A stretch of DNA of 64,000 nt, taken from CAVVGB01 sp963747715. GTDB taxonomy: Bacteria; Actinomycetota; Thermoleophilia; Gaiellales; Gaiellaceae. Each line of letters begins with the position of its first letter. Position 1 is the first letter of the stretch. This document shows positions 1-7,882 of this stretch, piece by piece. Position numbers and translations under genes: made by a program. The stretch lies in the NCBI GenBank assembly GCA_963747715.1, contig CAVVGB010000008.1:1-64000 (forward strand), read 5' to 3'. The notes beneath the pieces were generated by a model. It was given only the letters and a program-made list of their open reading frames with translations, ran no database searches and was not told where the DNA came from.

Positions 1-393
1 TGATCGGTGTCTACCTATGCGCCATCCGCACCAAACGCGGCAACCGCTCAAGAAGATCGAAGACGCCGCCGAATCCAGCAATGCGTTGAGTGCGAAGGCC
101 GCGAGCGCCGGACTGCTCGCAACGATCGCGGCCGCGAGAGCCGAGACGCCAGCAACGCCGTTCCAGGCGATCGTGAAATACGAGAGCCGGAGCGCGGAAA
201 CGAGGAGCGGCGCGCGACGGTCATCGGTGTTCGAGAGCAAGTGGCGCCTCCAGCCTGGTCGGGGATGAGGAACTGATGCCGACCAGACTTCCCGGCGCGC
301 CGTCGGAAATTGTATGCGAGGTGGACCCCCGACAAAGCCTTAGTGCAGTGCGTTTTTTCTTGAACGCCGCCTGACCCCGCGCAACGCCAAGCG
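1..393. other. Leading stretch without a supportable gene
   Basis: Several overlapping open frames exist on both strands, but none has a recognisable motif, a clear ribosome-binding site or a composition that separates it from the others. The 19-nt string at 364-382 recurs at 2707-2725 (listed separately). Nothing else could be supported. Confidence 0.5.
364..382 (+). repeat. 19-nt direct repeat, copy 1
   Basis: The sequence acgccgcctgaccccgcgc here is identical to 2707-2725. In both copies a T-rich run (six or more T) lies 8-20 bases upstream. Neither copy is inside a convincing gene. It may be a small dispersed element or a terminator remnant; no transposase is visible nearby. Confidence 0.55.
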
Positions 394-726
394 CTATCGC
401 GCGCGGGCAGCTACTTGATCGATGGCGAACGGTCCGCGTTCCGGCCAGAGCGGATAGAGCACCTCATAGACTTCCCGGCGGACGTCGATCGCCCCATAGG
501 CAGTCGGGATCGTCCGCGCCAGCTCGGTCTCGCGAAACGCGGCGAGGCTGTCGTGGCTCTCGAAGAAGTAGATCCCGCAGACGTCGCCCGTCTCCTTGTC
601 ACGGCCATAGATCTTCTGCACGAGGCCAGGTACCTCGCGGAAGCGAGGCCGTCGTTCGGCCAGGCGACGGTCGAACTCCTTGGCGTCAAGACCAGACTTG
701 ATACGTACGAATAGAACGGCGGCCAT
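394..726 (-). CDS. ABM/dimeric alpha-beta barrel family protein
   Basis: A protein of about 110 residues with the pattern of antibiotic-biosynthesis-monooxygenase-like (dimeric alpha/beta barrel) proteins: an opening strand (AAVLFVRIKSGLD), a central segment ending in YFFESHDSLAAF, and a closing strand around VYEVLYPLW. The family holds small dimeric proteins, some heme-degrading or monooxygenase enzymes, many of unknown function. I chose the ATG at 726 rather than the upstream one at 741 because a GGAGGT ribosome-binding site sits directly before it and the upstream codon overlaps that site. No operon partner is visible. Function cannot be assigned beyond the fold. Confidence 0.7.
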   Translation of the reverse strand: MAAVLFVRIKSGLDAKEFDRRLAERRPRFREVPGLVQKIYGRDKETGDVCGIYFFESHDSLAAFRETELARTIPTAYGAIDVRREVYEVLYPLWPERGPFAIDQVAARAR

Positions 727-1032
727 GGCGTTTACCTCCAACGTCGATCTTCAGATGAAGCATCGCACAGCCACGACGCGACGAGCATTCGCGGCACACA
801 AGGCACACGTGAGCTACGCAACCATGCGCCATAGCACCTCCTCTCGCCTCAAGCCCGAGACAAACCCGGCGAACGAGTCAGCCTTTATGGAGCCACGGAG
901 CCTGCCCGCGCACAGGCACCGGCGCCGAGGGCCGCCGAGGAGAGGCTCGACTCGCGCGTCGAGGGGTGAGAACATCGCGCGGTCGGCTCTGAAGGCATCC
1001 GACTTGGTGCATTTCGAGAAGGAGGGATCGTT
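727..1032. other. Intergenic stretch
   Basis: This separates the minus-strand ABM gene from the plus-strand gene at 1033. Open frames here lack family signals. The only recognisable element is the ribosome-binding site AAGGAGGG just before 1033. Confidence 0.4.
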
Positions 1033-1560
1033 GTGAGCTGTGAGGAGGAAAGAGCAGCTTATGAAGCCGCGAAAGCAAGGTTGGAGGCACATCCAGGCTG
1101 CCCGCCACTCGATACGGAGAACAACCAATCCGTCATTTGTCACGGTGCGCTTGAGAACCTCCGGCGAAACGTTCGGAGAGCAAGGCGCGCCCTGGAGGAA
1201 TGCGAAAATGGCGTGAGGATTCTGGAGGCAGAGGGACTCCTCACATTTCTACGCGTCCACGAAAAGGAAACCGGCTACGGCGGTGGTCGCTCGAACCAGA
1301 TCACCGCCGATGTCATCTTCAAGCTCGACAGCAAGCCAGATAAGGCATTCGGCTTCGAACTGCGCGATGACGACAACTTGCCGGTGCGGCAGGGCATGTT
1401 GGGGCTCTTGCGCGATGCCTTGCTCCACGATCTGAGGGTGAGCACCGACTATTACGAACTCGTGACGCCTCCGAATCAGAACAGCTTCGTACTTAGGATC
1501 GCTCTCGCCAAGTCCCGACCACCCATTGACGTTCGCCGCGACGAATGGTTGGTCGAATAG
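1033..1560 (+). CDS. Hypothetical protein with N-terminal helical region
   Basis: A 175-residue protein I do not recognise. The GTG start is supported by an AAGGAGGG ribosome-binding site six bases upstream. Residues 3-70 are rich in Glu, Arg and Ala with helical periodicity and three Cys residues; the second half looks globular, with a Gly-rich turn (GYGGGRSNQITADVIF) and predicted strands. There is no signal peptide or membrane segment. The AT content is slightly above that of the core genes, in keeping with an accessory region. Function unknown. Confidence 0.6.
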   Translation: MSCEEERAAYEAAKARLEAHPGCPPLDTENNQSVICHGALENLRRNVRRARRALEECENGVRILEAEGLLTFLRVHEKETGYGGGRSNQITADVIFKLDSKPDKAFGFELRDDDNLPVRQGMLGLLRDALLHDLRVSTDYYELVTPPNQNSFVLRIALAKSRPPIDVRRDEWLVE

Positions 1561-2452
1561 TCGTTCGGCAATTGCCCATCGTGAACGACGTAACGTCCAA
1601 GCAGGTGACGCGTTCCGGAGATAAGTGTGCCGGTGGAGCAACCGGGCTTGCCTCGATCGTGGCCCAAAAGTGGCCGGTCGGTTGTGTATCACGCGCGTTT
1701 GCAATGAGCTCGGCAGGGAGTCGCTGAGCTAAGCAGCGAGTAACCGGAGACTTGTCTCGTGAGACTTCTCGCCCATACTGTCGTCGGCGCGTGGCTAACG
1801 GCCCTAGCCATGGCTCATCGCTTCCTCCTTCTCTGTTGCGCAGCCGACCGCTGATCCGGCGTTCTCGAGCAGCACACCTTCGACGGGCGCTCGCGTGTCC
1901 GCGCTAAGCGCGAACCTCGCACCCCAAGACAGTCTCGCCGTTAAGCCACATGTCCTAGCTCTGGCAGAACGACGCGACCGACGAAAGCCTCGGGGGAGCC
2001 GAGGCACGGCGATCGGGAGTCTGCGGCAACCCCCCCAATCGCCTTCGCAGCGGGTAAGGGAGAACTGCTGCCTCGGCTCACCTACGGGAGTAGCACAGAT
2101 CTACCCATCAGCGAGCGCGATCAATTCGAAAGGTCAGTATCCAGCTGGGCTGCCGCGGGCTTCTCTGTGACTGGGGGCAGGGCTGCTGTGGCGGCTCTGT
2201 CCCCACCCTTCTCAGGGCGGGCCCCATGCGAAAGGATGTTGCGGGGCCGGACTATCCCCTTACCCCAGGGTGACAACTCTCGACGTTCAAGCCGCAGACG
2301 TCGAGGGACGTCCGGCCCCGTACATGTACGTACTACGACTCGTCCGGGGCGGTTTAAGCGACGATCGGCTCGTATACCGCTGCGCAGAGCGGGGTGGCGG
2401 GGTTCGAGAGCCTCCGCCTCTTCTCCGGTTGGGGAAGATTGACGGAACGCTG
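1561..2452. other. Stretch without a convincing gene
   Basis: About 0.9 kb in which open frames on both strands are short, Arg/Pro-rich and without ribosome-binding sites or recognised motifs. It may contain decayed coding sequence. I see nothing I can name. Confidence 0.45.
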
Positions 2453-2653
2453 ATGCGCGGTTTTTCTCTGTCTAGGGTGCGCCGCTACGTCTGGGGTCCA
2501 CGGATTGCCTGGCTCGGCATGGCCATCTTTGTTGGGACAGTTCTCGTGGTCGCCCATCGAGCGGGGTGGCCGGAGGGGGAGTTGCCCCTGCCGGCCTGGA
2601 GCGTTCCGTTAGTAATTGGCGGCTGGGTGCTCGTCATCGTCGGGTGTCGCTGA
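2453..2653 (+). CDS. Small two-helix membrane protein, hypothetical
   Basis: From the ATG at 2453 the product is 66 residues: a short basic N-terminus (RGFSLSRVRRY), a hydrophobic segment (IAWLGMAIFVGTVLVV), a loop with Pro and Glu, and a second hydrophobic segment (VPLVIGGWVLVIVG). This is the layout of a two-pass membrane protein with the basic end inside. The frame stays open upstream to 2270, but that part is not protein-like. No strong ribosome-binding site is seen, so the start and the gene itself are uncertain. Confidence 0.35.
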   Translation: MRGFSLSRVRRYVWGPRIAWLGMAIFVGTVLVVAHRAGWPEGELPLPAWSVPLVIGGWVLVIVGCR

Positions 2654-2706
2654 TGGCCCGCGGCGGGGCCGACATGTGACTCGCGTTGCGCCTTTTTTAG
2701 GACGAG

Positions 2707-2725
2707 ACGCCGCCTGACCCCGCGC
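2707..2725 (+). repeat. 19-nt direct repeat, copy 2
   Basis: Identical to 364-382 and likewise preceded by a short T run (cctttttta). It lies just upstream of the decayed HNH-type gene. Confidence 0.55.
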
Positions 2726-2749
2726 CAGTTATTTTCCCAACCCCGTGAA

Positions 2750-3035
2750 ATGCGGCGACTCTCCCAGAGACAGCGTGGCTATGGGTTTGAACACATCCAG
2801 ACCCGGCGAAAACTGGCGCCTTTGGTCGACGCTGGACTGGTGCGCTGTGCTCGCTGCGGTGAGTGGATCGCTCCGGGCGACCGTGGGGCCTTGGCCACCA
2901 CGATTGGGATCGGTCTGTCTACACGGGTCCGGAGCACCGGGCCTGTAACCGGGCTGCCGCTACGCCGCCGCGTTTCCCGCCGGATCGCGGCTGTCGGCGG
3001 GGGGACGCCCAGGCTGTCCGGAATCAGAAGTCCCT
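2750..3035 (+). pseudogene. HNH-type zinc-binding protein, frameshifted
   Basis: Two frames together give a protein of the short actinobacterial HNH-like family: RGYGFEHIQTRRKL, a CARCG zinc knuckle, then in another frame WGLGHHDWDRS and YTGPEHRACN, which carries the His and second Cys expected of the nuclease core. The frame changes near 2880-2890. Such proteins are common in actinobacteria and their phages, usually as orphan nucleases. No second nuclease gene or methylase adjoins it. It is either a decayed gene or one with a sequence error. The exact 3' end is uncertain because of the downstream hairpin. Confidence 0.55.
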
Positions 3036-3036
3036 A

Positions 3037-3085
3037 GGGGTCGGAGGTCGAGGGCCGCCACTGAGCCCTCGACCGAGCCGACCCC
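3037..3085. terminator. Strong inverted repeat between convergent genes
   Basis: GGGGTCGG (3037-3044) and GGTCGAGGG (3046-3054) pair with CCCTCGACC (3066-3074) and CCGACCCC (3078-3085), giving a 17-bp interrupted stem with an 11-base loop. It lies between the ends of a plus-strand gene and a minus-strand gene, which suits a bidirectional terminator, although there is no U tract. Confidence 0.55.
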
Positions 3086-3093
3086 GTCTCCCC

Positions 3094-3306
3094 TCACCCT
3101 CTTGTCGCGCGGGTACCCGGATGGAGTGCTTCGAAAGCTCGCAGGTAGCCGTCTAGCTCGTACAAAGCTGCGTCGTCGTCGACTGGCCAGCCCGAACGGA
3201 TGTCGATGGTCTTCGGGCCAATGCGCGCAACAATGCAACCAGACTCGCGCAAGCGCTGGACTAGAGCCCCGACCAAGTCGGGGTCGCTGAGATGTACCGT
3301 TGTCAC
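3094..3306 (-). CDS. ISDP-type small protein, paralog 1
   Basis: About 70 residues, clearly related to the plus-strand proteins at 3507 and 5563. Shared features are an opening strand with SDP (VHLSDPDL), an amphipathic helix (LVQRLRESG), a second strand (CIVARIG), and a C-terminal helix with a length-conserved block. This copy is the most diverged: it lacks the LATWQ and GVEAY motifs of the others. The GTG start at 3306 is chosen because the bases just before it (gcgtctgcggca) match those before the start at 3507 (gtgtctgcggct), so the duplication included the leader. Function unknown. Confidence 0.55.
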   Translation of the reverse strand: MTTVHLSDPDLVGALVQRLRESGCIVARIGPKTIDIRSGWPVDDDAALYELDGYLRAFEALHPGTRATRG

Positions 3307-3412
3307 TGCCGCAGACGCGCCCCCGGAGTTGCCGCAACGGGCTCGCACATCTCACTCTCACCACAATCGACGGCACGTCAAGGCCCAGCCGAGGACACCT
3401 AATCCAAGGGCA

Positions 3413-3446
3413 ACGGACACCAAACTATTGGCCAGTAGACGCGGGC
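3413..3446 (+). repeat. 34-nt imperfect repeat, copy 1
   Basis: This stretch matches 6867-6900 with only a few substitutions (core acggacac, aact, ggcca, tagacgc, ggc). Each copy lies 25-60 bases upstream of one of the small paralogous genes (3507 and 6925). It could be a shared leader or regulatory element, or the remnant of a duplicated unit. Confidence 0.55.
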
Positions 3447-3506
3447 TTCGCCCTTACGAGAGTGAGAGATAGCTCCACTGCGGGGTTCAGGAGTGTGTCT
3501 GCGGCT

Positions 3507-3731
3507 ATGCACGTCTACATCAGCGATCCATCCTTGCTCCGAAATCTCGAAGAGCTCCTGAGGCGCACGGGCTTCATCGCCGAGCAATCCCGTTTACATG
3601 AGCTCGAGGTCTTCGTCCCGAGCGCCCCTAATGAGGCCCAAGCGCGACGGGAGCTGAATGTGTGCCTTGCCACCTGGCAGGTTCTGAATCGCGGAGTCGA
3701 GGCTTACATCGTCGAATCGAACGGCGGCTAG
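3507..3731 (+). CDS. ISDP-type small protein, paralog 2
   Basis: A 74-residue cytoplasmic-looking protein. Order of elements: strand MHVYISDP, helix LLRNLEELLRR, strand FIAEQ, strand LEVFVP, helix with ARRELN and LATWQ, and strand GVEAYIVE. This beta-alpha-beta-beta-alpha-beta pattern suggests a ferredoxin-like fold (inference). About 60 per cent of residues match paralog 3 at 5563. The ATG at 3507 is the conserved start of the family, although the frame stays open to 3300. A CAGGAG about 12 bases upstream may be the ribosome-binding site. Function unknown. Confidence 0.7.
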   Translation: MHVYISDPSLLRNLEELLRRTGFIAEQSRLHELEVFVPSAPNEAQARRELNVCLATWQVLNRGVEAYIVESNGG

Positions 3732-3812
3732 CGGGCGGGCGCGCGAGGCTTAGAGCTAACAGATGGCTCTAGGCACTCGGCTAAACCCCTCTCCGTTGCG
3801 CCGGTCCATCGG

Positions 3813-4787
3813 TTAGATCCAATCGCGGAGTTTGGCAACCGCGACAGTGACGAGTGCGACTGCCGCCATCACGGCAAGGACAACGTAGAAAAGCCACGTC
3901 GCCTCAAAGATTTCGAGCTTGAAGTTCATTCCCATCACGCCGGCGATCACCGCTCCGGGCAACAAGATGACCGAGGTGAGCGTCAGGACTTTCATGATGT
4001 CGTTCGTGCGATGACCCGTCCTAGCGATCAGCACGTCGAAAGAGCCAACGATGCTCTCGCGCGCATCGCGCGCCTCTTGCACGGTGGCTTCAAAGCGTCT
4101 CAGTAGAGACTGAAAGCGCTCCCCGGACGCGTCGCTGCCGAGCGCTTCCAGTTCGGGATGCGTAAGCGCGATCAATGCGGAGCGGTGCGCGGCGAGTGCG
4201 CGGCGGAGCACACCGACTTCGCGCCGCTCTGCCACGAGTCGCTCGATGTCCCGCTCGGCCTTGCCCCGACCGCGCATCGCTTGCACGTCGAACTCTTCGA
4301 GACGCTCCTCCAGCCGCTCGAACGCCTCCGAGTAGGCGCCGAGCACCCATTCCAGCAGTGTGGCGAGAAACGCAGGACCGTCAAGCACGCCGGTGTCGCC
4401 CGAGCCCGAGACCCGCTGCGCAAACTCCTCGAGCACCGCAACCGGGCGATCATGCGCGGTGACCACCCAGTTCTCGCCGACAACACACTCGAGCGCGATG
4501 AGGTCTTCGTCTTCCTCCTCACAGGGCGAGTACGTGGTCACCTGAAAGTATCGGCCGTGATCGGAAAACACGGCTCGTCCCGTGGATGAAGCCAACCGCT
4601 CACGCGTCGTATCGTCGAGCTCGAATGTGTGGGCGACCTTCGCCGCGCTCTCAGCGTTGCGCCGGTCGATGTCGACCCAAAGAAGCTTCGAGCCGTTCAA
4701 CCGCTCCAGCCCGTCCGGCAGATCATCAAGGTGGTCGACCTGCTCGCGGTCGAAGAGAATGGCGCTCACTACGCGATCTTTGCTCAC
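3813..4787 (-). CDS. corA: CorA family divalent metal transporter
   Basis: A 324-residue protein of usual CorA length. A large N-terminal cytoplasmic domain with long Glu/Arg-rich helices (residues 150-260) is followed by two C-terminal membrane helices; the first ends in the signature GMN (GVMGMNFK), and the second is WLFYVVLAVMAAVAL. CorA proteins are pentameric channels for Mg2+, and some for Co2+ or Ni2+. The gene stands alone, transcribed towards the small paralog at 3507. A pair of similar 23-nt strings flanks it (3740-3762 and 4825-4847). Substrate cannot be told from sequence. Confidence 0.92.
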   Translation of the reverse strand: MSKDRVVSAILFDREQVDHLDDLPDGLERLNGSKLLWVDIDRRNAESAAKVAHTFELDDTTRERLASSTGRAVFSDHGRYFQVTTYSPCEEEDEDLIALECVVGENWVVTAHDRPVAVLEEFAQRVSGSGDTGVLDGPAFLATLLEWVLGAYSEAFERLEERLEEFDVQAMRGRGKAERDIERLVAERREVGVLRRALAAHRSALIALTHPELEALGSDASGERFQSLLRRFEATVQEARDARESIVGSFDVLIARTGHRTNDIMKVLTLTSVILLPGAVIAGVMGMNFKLEIFEATWLFYVVLAVMAAVALVTVAVAKLRDWI

Positions 4788-4868
4788 CGGCGAGGGCTAC
4801 CCAACTCGCCGACCTCTAACCGCCCGCGCGAGGGTTACAGCTAACCGCGTCGGGGCACGATTTGCCCG

Positions 4869-5159
4869 ATGCGTACTCGCGAGACACGAAGGGAACTGAA
4901 CCAGCTGCGATTTCGGAAGGCCAACGAGTTCTTGCACGACGCCGTTGAGGATCAGGTGCAGGAGGCTCAGGTCGTGCCTTTCCTTTGTGAGTGCGCCGAT
5001 GACGACTGTCTTGGCACGGTCAATGTCTTGCTGAGCGAATGGGAAGCCGTCGCCTCTCAGCCCAATCACTTCCTCATGCAAGCCGGGCACCAGCACAGCG
5101 AAGGCGAGGAAGTAGTCGGCTCAGTCGGTCAGTACGACATAGCGCGTAAGCCTGAGTGA
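4869..5159 (+). CDS. Small CECxDxxC protein, hypothetical
   Basis: A 96-residue protein with the motif FLCECADDDCLGTVNVLLSEWE followed by a NHFLMQAGH block. It resembles a widespread actinobacterial group of short proteins with a CECxDxxC knuckle followed by an L-x-E-W/Y-E-x-V helix, often annotated only as hypothetical. The Cys residues and the later His residues could bind zinc. It is divergent from corA, with 81 bases between them. No signal peptide. Function unknown. Confidence 0.65.
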   Translation: MRTRETRRELNQLRFRKANEFLHDAVEDQVQEAQVVPFLCECADDDCLGTVNVLLSEWEAVASQPNHFLMQAGHQHSEGEEVVGSVGQYDIARKPE

Positions 5160-5272
5160 GCGACGTGCCTTGTCGCTTGGGGCGCGCAAGGCGTAGAACA
5201 TGCACTGCCCCCCGCCGGACCGGAGGAGGCCATGAACGAACGTCTCAAACGAAAGGCTCGCAATGAGGCGCG

Positions 5273-5441
5273 ATGGTGGTCTGGGGAGTCGTTAGCTCCG
5301 ATATCGAGCAGGTGATCGACTTCTTCAGGACTCGGCGAGAGGCTGAGCGGATGCTTGCCGAGGTCGGCCGGGACGAGCCCAACTGGCAGGACCCTCTTCT
5401 ACATCGAGCGCATTGACCTCGGGCGCGAGTCGCTGAACTAA
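5273..5441 (+). pseudogene. VVWGVVSS-type small protein, frameshifted copy
   Basis: This is a second copy of the gene at 6925. The first 38 codons are nearly identical (MVVWGVVSS, IEQ, FFRTRREAERMLAEV, RDEP). One extra base after the TGG codon then shifts the frame, so the uncorrected protein ends at 5416; in the restored frame it continues IERIDLGRESLN and ends at 5441. A very good ribosome-binding site (GGAGGAGG, 5222-5230) precedes an ATG at 5233 in a different frame, so the intact gene may once have begun there. Either a decaying duplicate or a sequencing error. Confidence 0.6.
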
Positions 5442-5562
5442 AGTCGTCCCAACCGGCAGCGCCCCAGCCGCATCCGAGGGGCAGCGCATCTGCGTTTCGG
5501 GATCGCCATGGGAGGCAACTAAGTAACAGTTTCCCACTGCGGCGTTGGAGGTTTGCGGATAG

Positions 5563-5817
5563 ATGAACGTCTTCATTAGCGACCCGTCCTCCCTGCGGGG
5601 CCTTCAGGACTACCTCAGGCGGGCGGACTGCATCGCCGAGCAATGCCGGCCCAACCAGCTTGAGGTCTACGTGCCGAATGCTTCGAACGACGGCCGCGCG
5701 CGGCGCCAAATCAACATCTACCTCGCCACCTGGCAAGCCAACAATCAGGGCGTCGAGGCTTACGTGGTTGAGGACAACGGCAACGGTCGTCGCGTCCGCA
5801 CAGTTTCGCGCGTGTAG
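5563..5817 (+). CDS. ISDP-type small protein, paralog 3
   Basis: An 84-residue member of the family at 3507. It has MNVFISDP, LQDYLRRADCIAEQ, LEVYVP, ARRQIN, LATWQ and GVEAYVVE in the same order, plus a basic C-terminal tail (GRRVRTVSRV) absent from the others. A GGAGG ribosome-binding site lies 11 bases before the ATG. It directly follows the frameshifted VVWGVVSS-type copy. Conserved charged positions are few, so a binding or structural role is likelier than catalysis. Function unknown. Confidence 0.72.
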   Translation: MNVFISDPSSLRGLQDYLRRADCIAEQCRPNQLEVYVPNASNDGRARRQINIYLATWQANNQGVEAYVVEDNGNGRRVRTVSRV

Positions 5818-5889
5818 ACGCGAGAACATGAGCTCAGGCGCGGCGAGCGCTGGCCACTATCGAGGGCGATCGGCATCCGACCTCCGCCT

Positions 5890-6176
5890 TTAGCGAACGG
5901 TCTGCACAGGGACCTCGTAGAACTCGACCGACGTCCTCCGCTGGTCCCACCCGGATTCATGGCGTTCAGTGCCTCGTCGCCGCGCCGCATCGCGTCTTCG
6001 CTTTCAAAGAGGGTGACACCGAGCCCCTTGCCCGTCTCACGATTTATGAGCATGAGCATCTTCGCCCCCTCGAGTCCGGCTGGAGTCTCGTCTGATTCGA
6101 CTTGGGTACGAACCATTTCGATCGCGTCGTCGACACGGGAAGGGTCGCCTTCGAAAGTTGCCACACGTGCGTGCAT
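5890..6176 (-). CDS. ABM-like small protein, one frameshift
   Basis: Starts at an ATG with a perfect GAGGAGG ribosome-binding site. It reads MHARVATFEGDPSRVDDAI, then a segment ending MLMLINRETGKGLGVTLFES and EALNAMNP, then after a one-base frame change (near 5935) SVEFYEVPVQTVR and stop. This is the usual layout of small dimeric alpha/beta-barrel proteins in this group: first strand, central strand with LFESE, closing strand EFYEVPV. Without the correction the protein runs on into unrelated sequence. Function beyond the fold is unknown. Confidence 0.65.
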
Positions 6177-6412
6177 GTCTCCTCCTCATCGGAACACCTG
6201 GGTCGTGACAGTTTCTACGCGTCTCTGCGCCCACGCGACAAGTGCCTCGCAGGGACGCTTCCAGCCCGCGCCGGCTGAGAAGCAGACGTCTACGCCGCCC
6301 GCGACCAGTGGACGAAAGCCTCGACGATTCGCTCGCAGGATCGTCGCCGGTTGAGCAGTCCGGCGGGGCTGCAGCGCTAGGCGATTGACCGGGATCGCGG
6401 CGAGGAGTACGT

Positions 6413-6781
6413 CTAAGCTCGGCTGCGGTTCGCCGCGTTGGGGTTCGCCGCGTATTCCTCGGCTACGCGCTTCGGCACGCAGAAAGCCCAGGCGTCTTCC
6501 ACCAGTTCACGCATCTCGTTCACGTCAATGGCGGCGAGACGGACGTGAACCCAGTGGTAGCGAAGGTCGGACTCGCTCGGCAGCGAGAACTTCTGGGGCT
6601 CGGACTCGACGAGCGCGTCGCGCCACTCCTTTGGGAACGCGAAACCCATGACCGTCCCGTCACGTGAGAAGGACAGGTACACGATCCGGCCGAGTCGGAA
6701 CTTCACGCGGCCACGCACGAACGCCTCGCTGCTGCGAGGCAGCGTCTTCGCAAAAGCGCGAACATCGTCGAGTGTCACCAT
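6413..6781 (-). CDS. MmcQ/YjbR family protein
   Basis: A 122-residue protein with the YjbR pattern: VRAFAKTLPRSSEAF, a beta meander with KFRLGRIVYLSF, FPKEWRDAL, then HWVHVRLAAID and LVEDAWAFCVPKR near the C-terminus. The family has a CyaY-like fold, and some members are annotated as DNA-binding, without proven function. The start at 6781 gives the usual length. It stands alone. Confidence 0.85.
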   Translation of the reverse strand: MVTLDDVRAFAKTLPRSSEAFVRGRVKFRLGRIVYLSFSRDGTVMGFAFPKEWRDALVESEPQKFSLPSESDLRYHWVHVRLAAIDVNEMRELVEDAWAFCVPKRVAEEYAANPNAANRSRA

Positions 6782-6866
6782 GGCTCTCTGCGATCAGGAT
6801 AGGCGGATGCAGCGCGACAAGCCAGAGTTCATGAGCAAGCCGGCGAAGCGCTCATTCGCTGGAGCG

Positions 6867-6900
6867 ACGGACACGCAACTCTCGGCCAATAGACGCAGGC
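6867..6900 (+). repeat. 34-nt imperfect repeat, copy 2
   Basis: Partner of 3413-3446. It ends 24 bases before the ATG of the small gene at 6925. See the first copy for the shared core. Confidence 0.55.
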
Positions 6901-6924
6901 CGTTGGGGCCGCAAGTCTTCGGGC

Positions 6925-7182
6925 ATGGTCGTCTGGGGAGTCGTTAGCTCCGAGATCGAGCAGATGATCGAGTTCTTTAGGACTCGACGAGAGGCCGAGC
7001 GGATGCTTGCCGAGGTCGTTCGCGATGAGCCTGACTGGCTCGAGCAGTTCCGCATCGAGCGCATCGAGCTCAGCCGCGAGTCTGAACTAACGCACAGGCT
7101 GCGACAGCAACGGTTCGACACGGCGTCGAACAAGAGACCTGCGCTGCTTCCCGCGATCGACCTGCGAGTGCACCCGCAGTAG
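6925..7182 (+). CDS. VVWGVVSS-type small protein
   Basis: An 85-residue protein that I do not recognise: MVVWGVVSSEIEQMIEFF, a basic helical stretch (RTRREAERMLAEVV), RDEPDWLEQFRIERIELSRE and a basic tail. The close copy at 5273 shares everything up to the RDEP block and then, after frame correction, the IERI block, so that much is under similar constraint. The central part looks like a long amphipathic helix. No membrane segment. No clear ribosome-binding site, so the start rests on the match to the other copy. Confidence 0.6.
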   Translation: MVVWGVVSSEIEQMIEFFRTRREAERMLAEVVRDEPDWLEQFRIERIELSRESELTHRLRQQRFDTASNKRPALLPAIDLRVHPQ

Positions 7183-7194
7183 AATCCCGGGCCC

Positions 7195-7882
7195 GTGCGC
7201 ACCGGATTCCTCGCACTGATCCTCGCCGCGGTGCTCGGTCTCGCCGCGTGCGGCGGCGACGACGAGGCCGAGCCGGTCGTGTTCGAGCAGCGTTTTATCC
7301 AGGCCGACGATGCGCCGGGCTATGCGCCCGACCCGGTCGAAGGCGGCAAGCACATTTGGGACAACGCGGAAGACTTCGTCAACGACACGGGCGACCAACT
7401 GATCGCCGCGACCGAGGCGGAGGCCGAAAAGTTCCTGACCGAGGCGGGGTTCGTCCGCGCGATCGGCGGGACGCGATTCCTGCCGGGGAGTGACGGGGAG
7501 CACTCCCCGGGTGACCCGCATGTCGTCGTGGGCGTCCTCCAGTTCGAGTCCGACGAGGGCGCGCGCGACGCCGTCGACTGGTACGACGAGGACGGCCATC
7601 AGCCCTGCCCCGAGAACTGCGGGATCACTATTTCCGAGTTCGAGGTGGACGGGATCCCTGACGCCAAGGGGGTCCGCCGGACATTGACCGCGGAAAGGAT
7701 CCCAGAGGGCGAGGAGGAGGCCCAGCCCTTCGACTCGTACGACGTCTGGTTCACCGACGGGCCGTTCGCGTACTTCGTAGGCACATCCGCCCCGCCCCCC
7801 CGAGACGACGGAAGCGACCGCCGAGGCGATCGCGAAGCGCATTTACGACCGGGTCAAGGGCGCGCCCGCGCCCGAGGGGTAG
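7195..7882 (+). CDS. Secreted lipoprotein, hypothetical, frameshift near 3' end
   Basis: The GTG start gives a short basic N-terminus, a hydrophobic core (FLALILAAVLGLA) and a lipobox ending LAACGG, so the mature protein is probably lipid-anchored outside the membrane. The rest is acidic and globular, with a Cys pair near CPENC that may form a disulfide. A run of seven C (7795-7801) marks a frame change; in the restored frame the protein ends ETTEATAEAIAKRIYDRVKG and APAPEG. Known relatives are actinobacterial proteins without assigned function. The tail includes a helix likely to close the fold. Confidence 0.7.

Noticed and set aside
7..335. Overlapping open frames on both strands at the left end
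   Set aside because: Low-complexity Arg/Ala-rich products with no ribosome-binding site or motif; typical of shadow frames in high-GC DNA.
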